Assembly (NCBI GenBank): GCA_964503045.1
Contig: CAZCZI010000039.1
Span: forward strand, 1 to 64,000
Reading direction: 5' to 3'
Source of the DNA: CAYZJR01 sp964503045
GTDB taxonomy: Bacteria > Cyanobacteriota > Vampirovibrionia > Obscuribacterales > Obscuribacteraceae
Length of the DNA stretch: 64,000 nucleotides
The notes beneath the pieces are model-generated. The model saw only the letters and a list, made by a program, of their open reading frames with translations. It did no database searches and had not been told where the DNA came from. A program made the translations under genes and the position numbers. Below are positions 26,102-33,816 of this stretch, piece by piece (positions within the stretch are counted from its first letter, which is position 1; the number at the start of each line of letters is the position of its first letter).

Positions 26102-28240
26102 TTACTTGAGTGTTGCCGATCTTGGCGCAGCTGGAGAAACGCCCAGATTCGGATCTTCACCTAACCAGCGCTTGATCATGATTGGTGTTTGCAGTTTACC
26201 GCGCTCGCGCAAGACCTCTTGTTTGACCTTTTCGCGCATCTGTTGAAAAGCCTTTGTCAATGAGATGTTGCTACCATTCAGGCGTAACGCTTCCATCAGG
26301 CGATATGTAAATACGCCGTTGGCGTAAGTGCGTGAAACCCAGGAAGACTGGTCGATATCGTTAGCAGCTAGCAAGACCTGACCGGTTCCAAGAGTAATCT
26401 TATTCGGATTTAGCGTGGATCTCGCCATTCCTTTAGCACCGCTTGCAGTGGCATCGGCATCGGCAGCAGTGACGGTGGTAGTGGCATAGGTAGTAGGAGT
26501 GGCCGTGGCATCGGCATCGGCATGACAGACATCCAGGACGAACACAATTCGATTGGCTTGTACCATGCTTCCTATTCCGGTTGTGAACCATTGTATTGGA
26601 ATTCCAGAGAGAAGGAGATCATCGATTGAGCAGTCGTACGGAACGATGAAGGTTTTGCCGGAAGTATCTTCAGCGGCTTTTGTACCATGCGTTGATATGA
26701 ATATGACTACCATATCGTCTTGATCAGCTAAGCGCCCAAGCCAGCTTTTTCCCAAAGTATCAATAATGGTTTGTCGATTTGCCTCTTTATTGAGCAATAG
26801 CTTCACATGATCTGGCTGGAAACGCGCATCTTTGATTAAGTAACTCTTGAAGTCGCAAGCGTCCTTAGCCGCATACTGCAAATTCAAGCTATTGTCTTTG
26901 AATTCTGAGATTCCGATTACGACGGCCCATTTATCTTTGACCTTCCTCAACACACCAGGTGAAGGAACATCGATTTTGATTGGAGGAGCATTTTTGTTGG
27001 TTGGCCCTGGCAACACAGCTTTGATCTTGTTTGCGCGCTGCTCAAGCGTTGACGCTTCGACTGTATCGCCCTGCTTTCGAAGCAGTTGAGCGAGCCGGGA
27101 AACATCTGCCGCTACCTCGGGACTAGTTCGTCCATAAAGCATCTCGTCCGAAGTGAGCATTGTTCGCAGAAGCTGTTCTGCTTCCTTGTATTTGTTGAGC
27201 TTTTCATAAAATGTTGTCAAACAGTTGTAGGTTAGCAGGGTATCGGGATGCTCGGAGCCGACTGAGGTTCGCAGTAAATCCAACGATCGTTTGTACTCGT
27301 TCTCTACTTCGGTAAAGTCGCCTCGACGATAGGCGATGTCTGCCAGGCAGAAGTGAACCAGCCCGGCAGCGTGCTGGATTCTTCGACTATTTGTGTTTTT
27401 ATCAGCGATAGAAAGGCATTGCTCGTAGATCTTTTTTGCATCGTCGAGTCGACCCGTCTCAGCAAATAGGTACGCCAGATTAATCAAGGCTGACACATGA
27501 CTATAGGAGTTGGTCCCCAGTTGCTGTGCGGCAATCTCTGATGCTTGTTTGTACAGAGGAATTTCTTCGGCAAGTTTCATCTGGTTTCTGTAGCATTTTG
27601 CAAAACCAATCAACAAATCGTGGTAGACCATGTCTTTTGGAACTATAGGATCCCCGATTTTAAGCGCTTCCTTGTACAGTTGCTCGGCCTCGGCATACTG
27701 ACTGCGTTCGACCTTAACCGATGCCAGTTCGCCAATGGCCGTTGCGGTTGACAAGTGAGACGCTCCAAGAGTGGCTTTGCGAATGTTGACTGCTCGTTGG
27801 TAGCAATCTTCTGCTTTTGCGAGGTCATTCTGTTTCTGCAGGACACCCCCTAACTGAAGCCAGGCTCTCGAGACCAAGATTTGAACCGCTTGATCCGGCA
27901 ACTCCTTTGCACTCTCGTAAATTTTGAGCGCCCTTTCTAAAAGCGTCTTGGCTTTATCGTAGTCGCCCAACGCCCATCGGCACGCTCCGAGTTCTGCAAG
28001 AGACATTGCTGTACGCCAATCATTGCTCCCGAATTTCTCGGAAGACTCTTGCAGGGCTTTCGAATACTCGCCTACAGCAGTGTCGTAATTTTCACCTTCT
28101 ACTGCTGATGCTCCTGCCGCCATCAGCGCGTCCCACGCCTTTTGATCTTGCGCGTATACCATCAATATTGGGCTGACACAAAGGACTTGTGCAATTGACG
28201 CAGCAAGCAAGAGTCTGCGAAACTTTCGAAAGTTAGCCAT
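26102..28240 (-). CDS. secreted TPR protein with C-terminal caspase domain, copy B
   Basis: A 712-residue paralogue of the next gene, with the same order: signal peptide (to about residue 30, MVYAQD), eight or so TPR units (about 35-400), and a caspase domain starting at KWAVVIGISEFKDN (438). His518 in FISTHGT and Cys572 in VLDVCHADAD form the dyad. It differs from copy A by a low-complexity insert of about 17 residues rich in Ala, Thr and Asp (about 575-600), placed directly after the catalytic Cys in the L2-loop region where activation cleavage usually occurs. As the upstream gene it probably carries the promoter for both. Sequence similarity runs over the full length, which indicates tandem duplication. 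Confidence 0.87.
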   Translation of the reverse strand: MANFRKFRRLLLAASIAQVLCVSPILMVYAQDQKAWDALMAAGASAVEGENYDTAVGEYSKALQESSEKFGSNDWRTAMSLAELGACRWALGDYDKAKTLLERALKIYESAKELPDQAVQILVSRAWLQLGGVLQKQNDLAKAEDCYQRAVNIRKATLGASHLSTATAIGELASVKVERSQYAEAEQLYKEALKIGDPIVPKDMVYHDLLIGFAKCYRNQMKLAEEIPLYKQASEIAAQQLGTNSYSHVSALINLAYLFAETGRLDDAKKIYEQCLSIADKNTNSRRIQHAAGLVHFCLADIAYRRGDFTEVENEYKRSLDLLRTSVGSEHPDTLLTYNCLTTFYEKLNKYKEAEQLLRTMLTSDEMLYGRTSPEVAADVSRLAQLLRKQGDTVEASTLEQRANKIKAVLPGPTNKNAPPIKIDVPSPGVLRKVKDKWAVVIGISEFKDNSLNLQYAAKDACDFKSYLIKDARFQPDHVKLLLNKEANRQTIIDTLGKSWLGRLADQDDMVVIFISTHGTKAAEDTSGKTFIVPYDCSIDDLLLSGIPIQWFTTGIGSMVQANRIVFVLDVCHADADATATPTTYATTTVTAADADATASGAKGMARSTLNPNKITLGTGQVLLAANDIDQSSWVSRTYANGVFTYRLMEALRLNGSNISLTKAFQQMREKVKQEVLRERGKLQTPIMIKRWLGEDPNLGVSPAAPRSATLK

Positions 28241-28347
28241 AGATTTGGCCCTCCAGGACGACCTAATTATAGCCAGGTTGAGCCATCGACAGTCTAGACT
28301 CTGCTAGACTTGTTTGAATAGTCGACTTGCGTTTTCATGGACAAATC

Positions 28348-28947
28348 ATGCGACTGGAACACAAGCACCAAGAGTTAGTCGCGATAGTTGTATTGCTACT
28401 GCTAGCTTGCTTTTCGTCGATCACAACAAATTCCGTGAATGCATCTAGCGACGGGGACGCAAAGTCGAAAGAACGCAACGTTAATCTCGACAAAGAACTG
28501 GCGATTTACGTAAAAAGGGGCGACTCCAGATACAGCGACCAGCGCTACGATAAAGCAATTGAGTTCTATAAAAAGGCTTACACAGTCTGGGGCAAGATTG
28601 CAAAACCTGATCCGCAAGAGTCGCAGCACTTGCTCTCAATGATGTCCAGATGCTATCGGCACCTCAAGAAATTTGCTGAGGCTCAAGAGCTTGGGCTCCA
28701 AGCGCTTGAGGCATCTGAAATGAATTACGGACGCAATTCCGAGTCTTATGCGCTCAATCTTCGAAACATGGGATTATTGAGTCTGGACACAAAAAAGTGG
28801 AATGAGTCGAAGGCTTACTTGAATCAATCACTTGCAATCATGAAGGCTTTGTACGGTGATTCGGACCATCTGGTAAAACAGCTGCAATCATTTGTACGGG
28901 AAGTTGATATCGAAGAAGCCCGAGACCGCGATAGGAACTCCAAATAG
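28348..28947 (+). CDS. exported TPR protein, possible lipoprotein
   Basis: From ATG 28348 the product has 199 residues. The N-terminus RLEHKHQELVAIVVLLLLACFSS is a signal sequence; LLAC is close to a lipobox, so lipid attachment is possible. Residues about 55-185 form two to three TPRs (RYSDQRYDKAIEFYKKAYTVW, SMMSRCYRHLKKFAEAQELGLQALE, NMGLLSLDTKKWNESKAYLNQSLAIM). It is divergently transcribed from the caspase pair, with about 107 bases between starts, and could share regulation or act as a partner. A TTG start at 28327 is also in frame. Confidence 0.7.
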   Translation: MRLEHKHQELVAIVVLLLLACFSSITTNSVNASSDGDAKSKERNVNLDKELAIYVKRGDSRYSDQRYDKAIEFYKKAYTVWGKIAKPDPQESQHLLSMMSRCYRHLKKFAEAQELGLQALEASEMNYGRNSESYALNLRNMGLLSLDTKKWNESKAYLNQSLAIMKALYGDSDHLVKQLQSFVREVDIEEARDRDRNSK

Positions 28948-28958
28948 GTACACGTAAA

Positions 28959-30071
28959 TTACCGACCAGCGGCGGCAGTTGCCCCCTCGTATCTCTCTGA
29001 ATCTTTTTGTGGTGCCAGAGGAAATACTGGGGAGGTGAGACCGTTTATGGTTGTTCCGCCCATTCCAAATGGTCCTGCGCTCAGCACGAAATCATGTGGG
29101 AAGTTGAGCGTTGGCTTGGAGACTTCATCGAGGCGATCCATGTGCTCTTGTGTGAGTTTGAGATCGAGAGCTGCAATGTTGTCTTCCAATTGATCGAGAG
29201 TGCGTGCGCCGATGATTGATGATACCACTGCCGGTTTCCTTTGAATCCAAGCCAAGGCAACGCGAGAAGGCGTTGATTTCAGCTCTTTGGCGATGTTCAG
29301 AAGCTCGTCGACGATCAACATATTTCTTTCTGTCAGATGCATCTTCACCCAGTCGCCGCGTTCGGGTGCAACCTTGTTCATGTTTTCGCGAGTATATTTG
29401 CCACTGAGAACGCCCTGCTTGAGCGGCGACCATGGGGTTACGCCTAGACCGAGTTCCTGTGCCATTGGTGTTAATTCACCTTCGACTGTTCTTTCGGCGA
29501 GTGAGTACTCGATCTGCAATGCGATTAGTGGATTCCATCCGCGGAAGTGAGCAATGAGCTGAGCTTGTGCGGTTTTCCATGCGGGTGTATCGGAGAAGCC
29601 GATATATCTCACTTTTCCGTCTCTGACAAGATCGTTGAGCGCACTCATGGTTTCTTCAATTGGTGTGAATCTGTCCCAGCAGTGCATCCAATAGAGATCG
29701 ATGTAGTCTGTTTGCAGGCGTTTCAAAGACTTTTCCACAGCCGCATACATTGACTTGCGGTTGGCTCCGCCGCCGTTTGGATCTCCGGGATACATGTTGC
29801 CGAAAAACTTTGTGGCGATGACAAGCTGATCTCGGCGCACGCCCTTCTTTTTCAAGTAGTCGCCGATGATTACCTCGGAATGTCCCTTGGTGTACATGTT
29901 GGCGGTGTCGATGAAGTTTCCGCCGAGTTCGATGAACTTGCTCAATATCTTGTGCGACTCTTCTTCGGTTGAACCCCAATCCCAATCGAGACCGAATGTC
30001 ATGGTGCCCAGGCAGAATGGACTGACTCTCAAGCCGGAATTTCCAAGCGTCACATAGTGATTTAACGGCAT
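28959..30071 (-). CDS. aldo/keto reductase
   Basis: A 370-residue AKR with TIM-barrel signatures and the full catalytic tetrad: Asp55 and Tyr60 in NFIDTANMYTKGHSE, Lys88 in VIATKFF and His130 in LYWMHCWD. GWNPLIALQIEYSLAERTVEGELTPMAQELGLGVTPWSPL is the characteristic central block, and IIGARTLDQLEDNIAALDLKL the NADPH-phosphate binding part. It belongs to the YajO/PhaeoKvbeta-like group reducing aldehydes or ketones with NADPH in the cytoplasm. The C-terminal 40 residues (Pro/Gly/Ala rich) extend beyond the usual end. Single gene, ATG start with GAGG upstream. Confidence 0.92.
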   Translation of the reverse strand: MPLNHYVTLGNSGLRVSPFCLGTMTFGLDWDWGSTEEESHKILSKFIELGGNFIDTANMYTKGHSEVIIGDYLKKKGVRRDQLVIATKFFGNMYPGDPNGGGANRKSMYAAVEKSLKRLQTDYIDLYWMHCWDRFTPIEETMSALNDLVRDGKVRYIGFSDTPAWKTAQAQLIAHFRGWNPLIALQIEYSLAERTVEGELTPMAQELGLGVTPWSPLKQGVLSGKYTRENMNKVAPERGDWVKMHLTERNMLIVDELLNIAKELKSTPSRVALAWIQRKPAVVSSIIGARTLDQLEDNIAALDLKLTQEHMDRLDEVSKPTLNFPHDFVLSAGPFGMGGTTINGLTSPVFPLAPQKDSERYEGATAAAGR

Positions 30072-30302
30072 CTCTTTATCCTCATTTCCTGGGCGAAAGT
30101 CTCCGGGCGTAGAGACGTCCCGGACGAGGTTGAGATCTTAGTATGGGAGCGCGTGAGTTTCTTTAAATAGCACCAAAAGTGAGCGCTACAAACACTTCTT
30201 AGCGCCCAGGGTGGGAGTCGACGAGATCTAGGCAAAATCCTATATGAATTCGGTTGGAGGGGGCGCTTAATGTAGTGATTCTTGTGTCCGGTTATCCATA
30301 CT

Positions 30303-31685
30303 ATGAAATTCGCTCCGATTCGAGACGTGCTGTGCGCGTCCGTTCTTATCACTATATTTGGTGCCGCCTTGGGTTTGGGATTGAGCGTTGCATCTGAGCT
30401 TAGAACTTTCAATAACTGCACCTTCTTCATGGTGGCTATTGCTAGTCTTATTGTTCTTTTGGCATCACTACAGACTTCGCGTTCGACGGTCGCCATTGCC
30501 ATTGCCAAGGAGGAATTCGCGCAGCGTATCTTGAATAGAGTTATTTGGTTTGCAATTCTTCCGGCGTGTTTCCTCTATACAGTATTCTGTTACAGCCTCT
30601 ATGCGGCTGAAGAGCTGCGGCTGGCAACAAGGCTATCGATTCCTCCGACTGCACTCCTCAACTTTCAGCAACAGTTATTCGGTAACTACTTTGCTGTGTT
30701 GACTGCTTCCAAAATGGCTGTTTCCGGCAGTGATAATGCAGAAGCAGTGTCGTATGTGGGCAATTCCTTTAAGCGGCTCAATACAGTTGAGCGAACTTCT
30801 TACGGGCGCGAAGTTATTCGGCTTTGCTCTGAAAGCTGCGCGATGCAGACAAACAAATCGTCAGCCAACGGTGCTGGTGCGGAGAGCCTCGCGCGTATGC
30901 TGGTGGCGCAATCCAGTGATGATGAGAAGTTTCAAGCTGATGTACTGGTTGGATTAGAGATCTGTCTACTTGCACAAAATCATTTGTATGAAGCTGACTT
31001 TGTGACAGAGCGCATCCAGACTATTTACTGGAAGGACCTTCAGAAAGGTGAGCCGGGATATGTTGGCGATGGATATCTGGGATGGATTCTCGGTCGTATT
31101 GACAGAAAGACCGCGAACAAAATCTATAAGTGGATCGCTCCATCTAACGAGCGCAAAGAAACTCTCTCGATGTCTGAAATTAAGATCGAGGATTTCAGGA
31201 AGTTGCTGCAACTTGCTCGCAGCCCACTGAAAAACAAGCTCAAGGGAGCCTCAATCTTTCCGAAAAATACCGACGAGTTGCTCGCTACGCTGGACAGGTT
31301 GAAGCAGCTGCGTGGTCATTTGGCCGAGGGGAAATATGTGGCTTATACGGGAAAATTGCCACTAAATTCCTTGCCGATGCCACGCCCTACTGGAATGCAC
31401 GTTCTGGCGAACATCATCAATTTTGTAGATCGACCACTTAATGGAATTATCGAAGGTCCGGCTGGTCCAGGTCCGCTGCCATTTGTGCGGGCACCTATCG
31501 GACCCGGCGCGCCGGTGCTGCAAGGCGTGACAAACGGCACTATTGGGCCGGCGCCGGTGCTTCAGGACGCAACCAACGGTGATGTGTTTGTGTCGCAGGG
31601 AGTGCTTCCGGAAGGCGGCGAGGCGCCGGTGCTTCAGGGCGCAACCAACGGTGATGTGTTTGTGTCGCAGGGTGCGGGTCCGTAA
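30303..31685 (+). CDS. membrane protein with C-terminal short repeats
   Basis: I start at ATG 30303, giving 460 residues; a TTG at 30282 would add seven. Three hydrophobic helices lie in the first 100 residues (CASVLITIFGAALGLGLSV, FFMVAIASLIVLLASL, FAILPACFLYTVFCYSLY). A soluble helical domain (about 110-350) follows, loosely TPR-like. The C-terminal 60 residues contain three degenerate repeats starting A-P-V-L-Q-x-x-T-N-G, two of them continuing DVFVSQG. Function unknown. It converges with another membrane/TPR gene at 31831-32949. Confidence 0.6.
   Translation: MKFAPIRDVLCASVLITIFGAALGLGLSVASELRTFNNCTFFMVAIASLIVLLASLQTSRSTVAIAIAKEEFAQRILNRVIWFAILPACFLYTVFCYSLYAAEELRLATRLSIPPTALLNFQQQLFGNYFAVLTASKMAVSGSDNAEAVSYVGNSFKRLNTVERTSYGREVIRLCSESCAMQTNKSSANGAGAESLARMLVAQSSDDEKFQADVLVGLEICLLAQNHLYEADFVTERIQTIYWKDLQKGEPGYVGDGYLGWILGRIDRKTANKIYKWIAPSNERKETLSMSEIKIEDFRKLLQLARSPLKNKLKGASIFPKNTDELLATLDRLKQLRGHLAEGKYVAYTGKLPLNSLPMPRPTGMHVLANIINFVDRPLNGIIEGPAGPGPLPFVRAPIGPGAPVLQGVTNGTIGPAPVLQDATNGDVFVSQGVLPEGGEAPVLQGATNGDVFVSQGAGP
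31509..31675 (+). repeat. in-frame minisatellite in the 3' end of the membrane-protein gene
   Basis: Copies begin with GCGCCGGTGCT at 31509, 31551 and 31623. Copies two and three agree over about 53 bases with one mismatch; copy one agrees only over the first part. Unit distances are 42 and 72 bases, both multiples of three, so the frame is kept. Confidence 0.8.
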
Positions 31686-31705
31686 TCACGTGCTGCACAA
31701 ATGGC

Positions 31706-31794
31706 ATGGCCACGCCGCGCGTGATCACGCGACGCGTGGCCATCGTATGTGGTGACTCTGCATCGCCCGTGGTGGCCATGCGGCGCGTGATCAC
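31706..31794. repeat. 38-bp near-perfect palindrome plus partial third arm
   Basis: Bases 31706-31743 form a palindrome with only two non-pairing central-arm positions per side, around the self-complementary core CGCGTGATCACGCG. A related arm at 31772-31794 matches 31706-31728 in 20 of 23 positions. It can therefore pair instead with 31721-31743. The element lies between the convergent ends of two genes and is followed by a run of seven A. It may end transcription from both sides or be an extragenic palindrome. Confidence 0.7.
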
Positions 31795-31830
31795 TAAAAA
31801 AAGAGACAAGCAGCGAGTCCAAAAAGGCTA

Positions 31831-32949
31831 TTATTGCGCGGTAGCGGTAGCGGTCGGTCTAACAAACAGACATCCCGAAAACACCTGAGTCTGCCTGTCA
31901 TTCAAAACCTCGTAATCAGCCACTGGAATTTCGACGAAATCTCGCGACCACAAGATCTTCCTCGGTGATTTCGGAAAAATTCCATCAGTCCACTTGAATT
32001 GCGATGCTTCCGGCGTTTCGACTAGGCAAGCCAATCGTTGAGCGTGCCCGCGAGCAAGCTTGATCATGCCTGGCTTGTGGCATGATGCAATCTTTTCGGC
32101 TGCTGCGTAATATTCATCGGCACAATCAAACTGCAACATTTTGTCGTAAACAGCCCCCAACTTGGCATAGTCTCTGGCGATTTTGGGATGATTTGCGCCG
32201 TGCGACTTCTTGCGCATCTCCAATGCCGCCAAGAATGACTCCTCCGCGCCAAGATAATTGCCCTGCGCGAATTGAGATGTTCCTAACCAAATCAAACAGT
32301 CATGAATTTTGGAACTATCAGGATTGTAGCTTTTCTTCGCGTCAGCTACAGCGCGCTGCCAGAAAGACTCGGAGCAAGCGTAGTCACCTGCGATACCATA
32401 TCTGTAGGCAAGAGAACGTTCGGCGACAAAGGCGCCTCTGTCACCAAACATCGCACGTTCGCATTTAAGCAGCGATTCGGGCGACAACCATTGTGCAAGA
32501 GTGTTTTGATTTGTCACGGTTTGGATGCACCAGTTGCGGTGCTCCTTGCACCCTGTGGCAAGCAGGCATGTGTTGGACAAATGGGGTGTGTGACCAATCG
32601 CGGTTTCCATGCATGGTGCGCTGCAAACCGTCATGAAGTAAAAGACGATGTATCCGACCATCTGCGTCGGTAAAACCAGAGCGGCGAATCTGATGGCGTC
32701 GCTTACTTTGGGCGAAAATTGAATGTCTGTCCTAAACGGGCGACAACGATGGCCGGGACGAATCTGCTGGAAGCTGAAACAACTCAACGGAATGTAGAGC
32801 AGAGTCAGCGCAATCATCAAAATGCCCAGGGGCGTGAATCGTGCCTCCCAGTGTCCAGCCGTATACAGGCTGAAAGCCACGGCGGTAGTGGTGAAATACA
32901 ACCATGCGATTACATTAATCGCGTGCGAACGACTCAGTGAGACCTTCAT
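31831..32949 (-). CDS. membrane-anchored TPR protein
   Basis: ATG 32949 has AGGAG at good spacing; the frame continues upstream to 33012 but without better support. The 372-residue protein has two or three TM helices in its first 105 residues (INVIAWLYFTTTAVAFSLYT, LGILMIALTLLYIPLSCFSF, ALVLPTQMVGYIVFYFMTV). A Cys-rich loop follows (CSAPCMETAIGHTPHLSNTCLLATGC). The soluble part has three TPRs (about 170-300; LAYRYGIAGDYACSESFWQRAV, LGTSQFAQGNYLGAEESFLAALEM, LGAVYDKMLQFDCADEYYAAAEKI). Layout resembles the convergent gene at 30303-31685. Function unknown. Confidence 0.65.
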   Translation of the reverse strand: MKVSLSRSHAINVIAWLYFTTTAVAFSLYTAGHWEARFTPLGILMIALTLLYIPLSCFSFQQIRPGHRCRPFRTDIQFSPKVSDAIRFAALVLPTQMVGYIVFYFMTVCSAPCMETAIGHTPHLSNTCLLATGCKEHRNWCIQTVTNQNTLAQWLSPESLLKCERAMFGDRGAFVAERSLAYRYGIAGDYACSESFWQRAVADAKKSYNPDSSKIHDCLIWLGTSQFAQGNYLGAEESFLAALEMRKKSHGANHPKIARDYAKLGAVYDKMLQFDCADEYYAAAEKIASCHKPGMIKLARGHAQRLACLVETPEASQFKWTDGIFPKSPRKILWSRDFVEIPVADYEVLNDRQTQVFSGCLFVRPTATATAQ

Positions 32950-33090
32950 AGTACGGCTCCTATGCGTTTCCTCTTGTTCCACCATACCACTGGTGAGAGA
33001 GTTGAGAGCCAAATCTCTGTTTAATTCTTGGACTTTAGGGGGAACACCAAGTATGGTTGAGCTAGATTAAAACAGTCTGGAATCAATTAA

Positions 33091-33750
33091 ATGGCAGAAA
33101 CAACCAATTCACGAGCGGTCAAGGTGGTCGGCCCCGGGGCTGACGCGATAAAGACGATTATGTTTGACCTCGACGGGGTCGTGGTTTACCCGTGGCGGTT
33201 CGCTGAGCACCTGGAGAGACATCATTCCATCACCAGAGAGCACACAAGAGCCTTCTTTGAGGGTGTGTTCACAGAGTGTTTGTTGGGGCGAATGGATCTG
33301 CGCGATGTGCTCGGAGACTATCTGGATGGATGGGGGTGGCAGCAGTCAGTGCAATCATTTCTCGATTGCTGGTTTGAGACGGAGAACTGCCCTGAGCCAC
33401 GGCTGATCGAACTCATCGCTTCGCTTCGAGAAGCCGGCTATCATTGCGGTTTGGCGACGAATCAAGAGTCGCATCGGGCGCGGTACATTCGAAAAGTGAT
33501 GCAGTTCGAGCGGCTTTTCGACAGCTTGTTTTTCTCGTGTGAGTTGGGTTACAAGAAACCAAATCGCGAGTACTTTTGGGGCGTGTGCGAGAAGCTGCGT
33601 GTAACGCCGAGCACAATTCTTTTCATTGACAATGAAATGCCGTATGTGACCGGCGCAAGAGGAGTAGGTTGGAACGCTATTCTATACACCTGCTTCGAAG
33701 ATCTCTTCGAGCCGATAAATTCGAAGTTTTCGTTTTCGCAAGAACGCTAA
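33091..33750 (+). CDS. HAD-superfamily hydrolase (subfamily IA)
   Basis: A 219-residue phosphatase-like protein with all four HAD motifs. Motif I is IMFDLDGVVV (nucleophile Asp at about 27), motif II GLATNQES, motif III the Lys in GYKKPNREYF, and motif IV ILFIDNEMPYVTGARGVGW. The helical cap sits between motifs I and II. HAD-IA members dephosphorylate sugar phosphates, nucleotides or haloacids in the cytoplasm; the substrate cannot be given. The 3' end, including the stop codon, lies inside a small tandem repeat array. Confidence 0.88.
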   Translation: MAETTNSRAVKVVGPGADAIKTIMFDLDGVVVYPWRFAEHLERHHSITREHTRAFFEGVFTECLLGRMDLRDVLGDYLDGWGWQQSVQSFLDCWFETENCPEPRLIELIASLREAGYHCGLATNQESHRARYIRKVMQFERLFDSLFFSCELGYKKPNREYFWGVCEKLRVTPSTILFIDNEMPYVTGARGVGWNAILYTCFEDLFEPINSKFSFSQER

Positions 33751-33816
33751 CAGTTTCGCAAGAACGCTAACAGTTTCGCAGAACGCTAACAGTTTCGCAG
33801 AACGCTAACACGCTAA
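33732..33816. repeat. tandem array of a 19-21 base unit at the junction of two convergent genes
   Basis: Four copies of GTTTCGCAAGAACGCTAACA (or the form one A shorter) occupy 33732-33752, 33753-33772, 33773-33791 and 33792-33810, followed by a partial CGCTAA. The first copy contains the HAD gene's stop (33748-33750), and the last partial unit contains the stop of the minus-strand EF-hand gene (33813-33815). Confidence 0.9.

Noticed and set aside
24026..28240. CHAT-domain or toxin-antitoxin reading of the TPR-protease pair
   Set aside because: The His and Cys motifs and the order of strands fit peptidase C14 caspases, and both genes are full-length paralogues rather than toxin and antitoxin.
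33732..33816. CRISPR-like array
   Set aside because: Units are contiguous without spacers and there are no cas genes; it is a simple tandem repeat.
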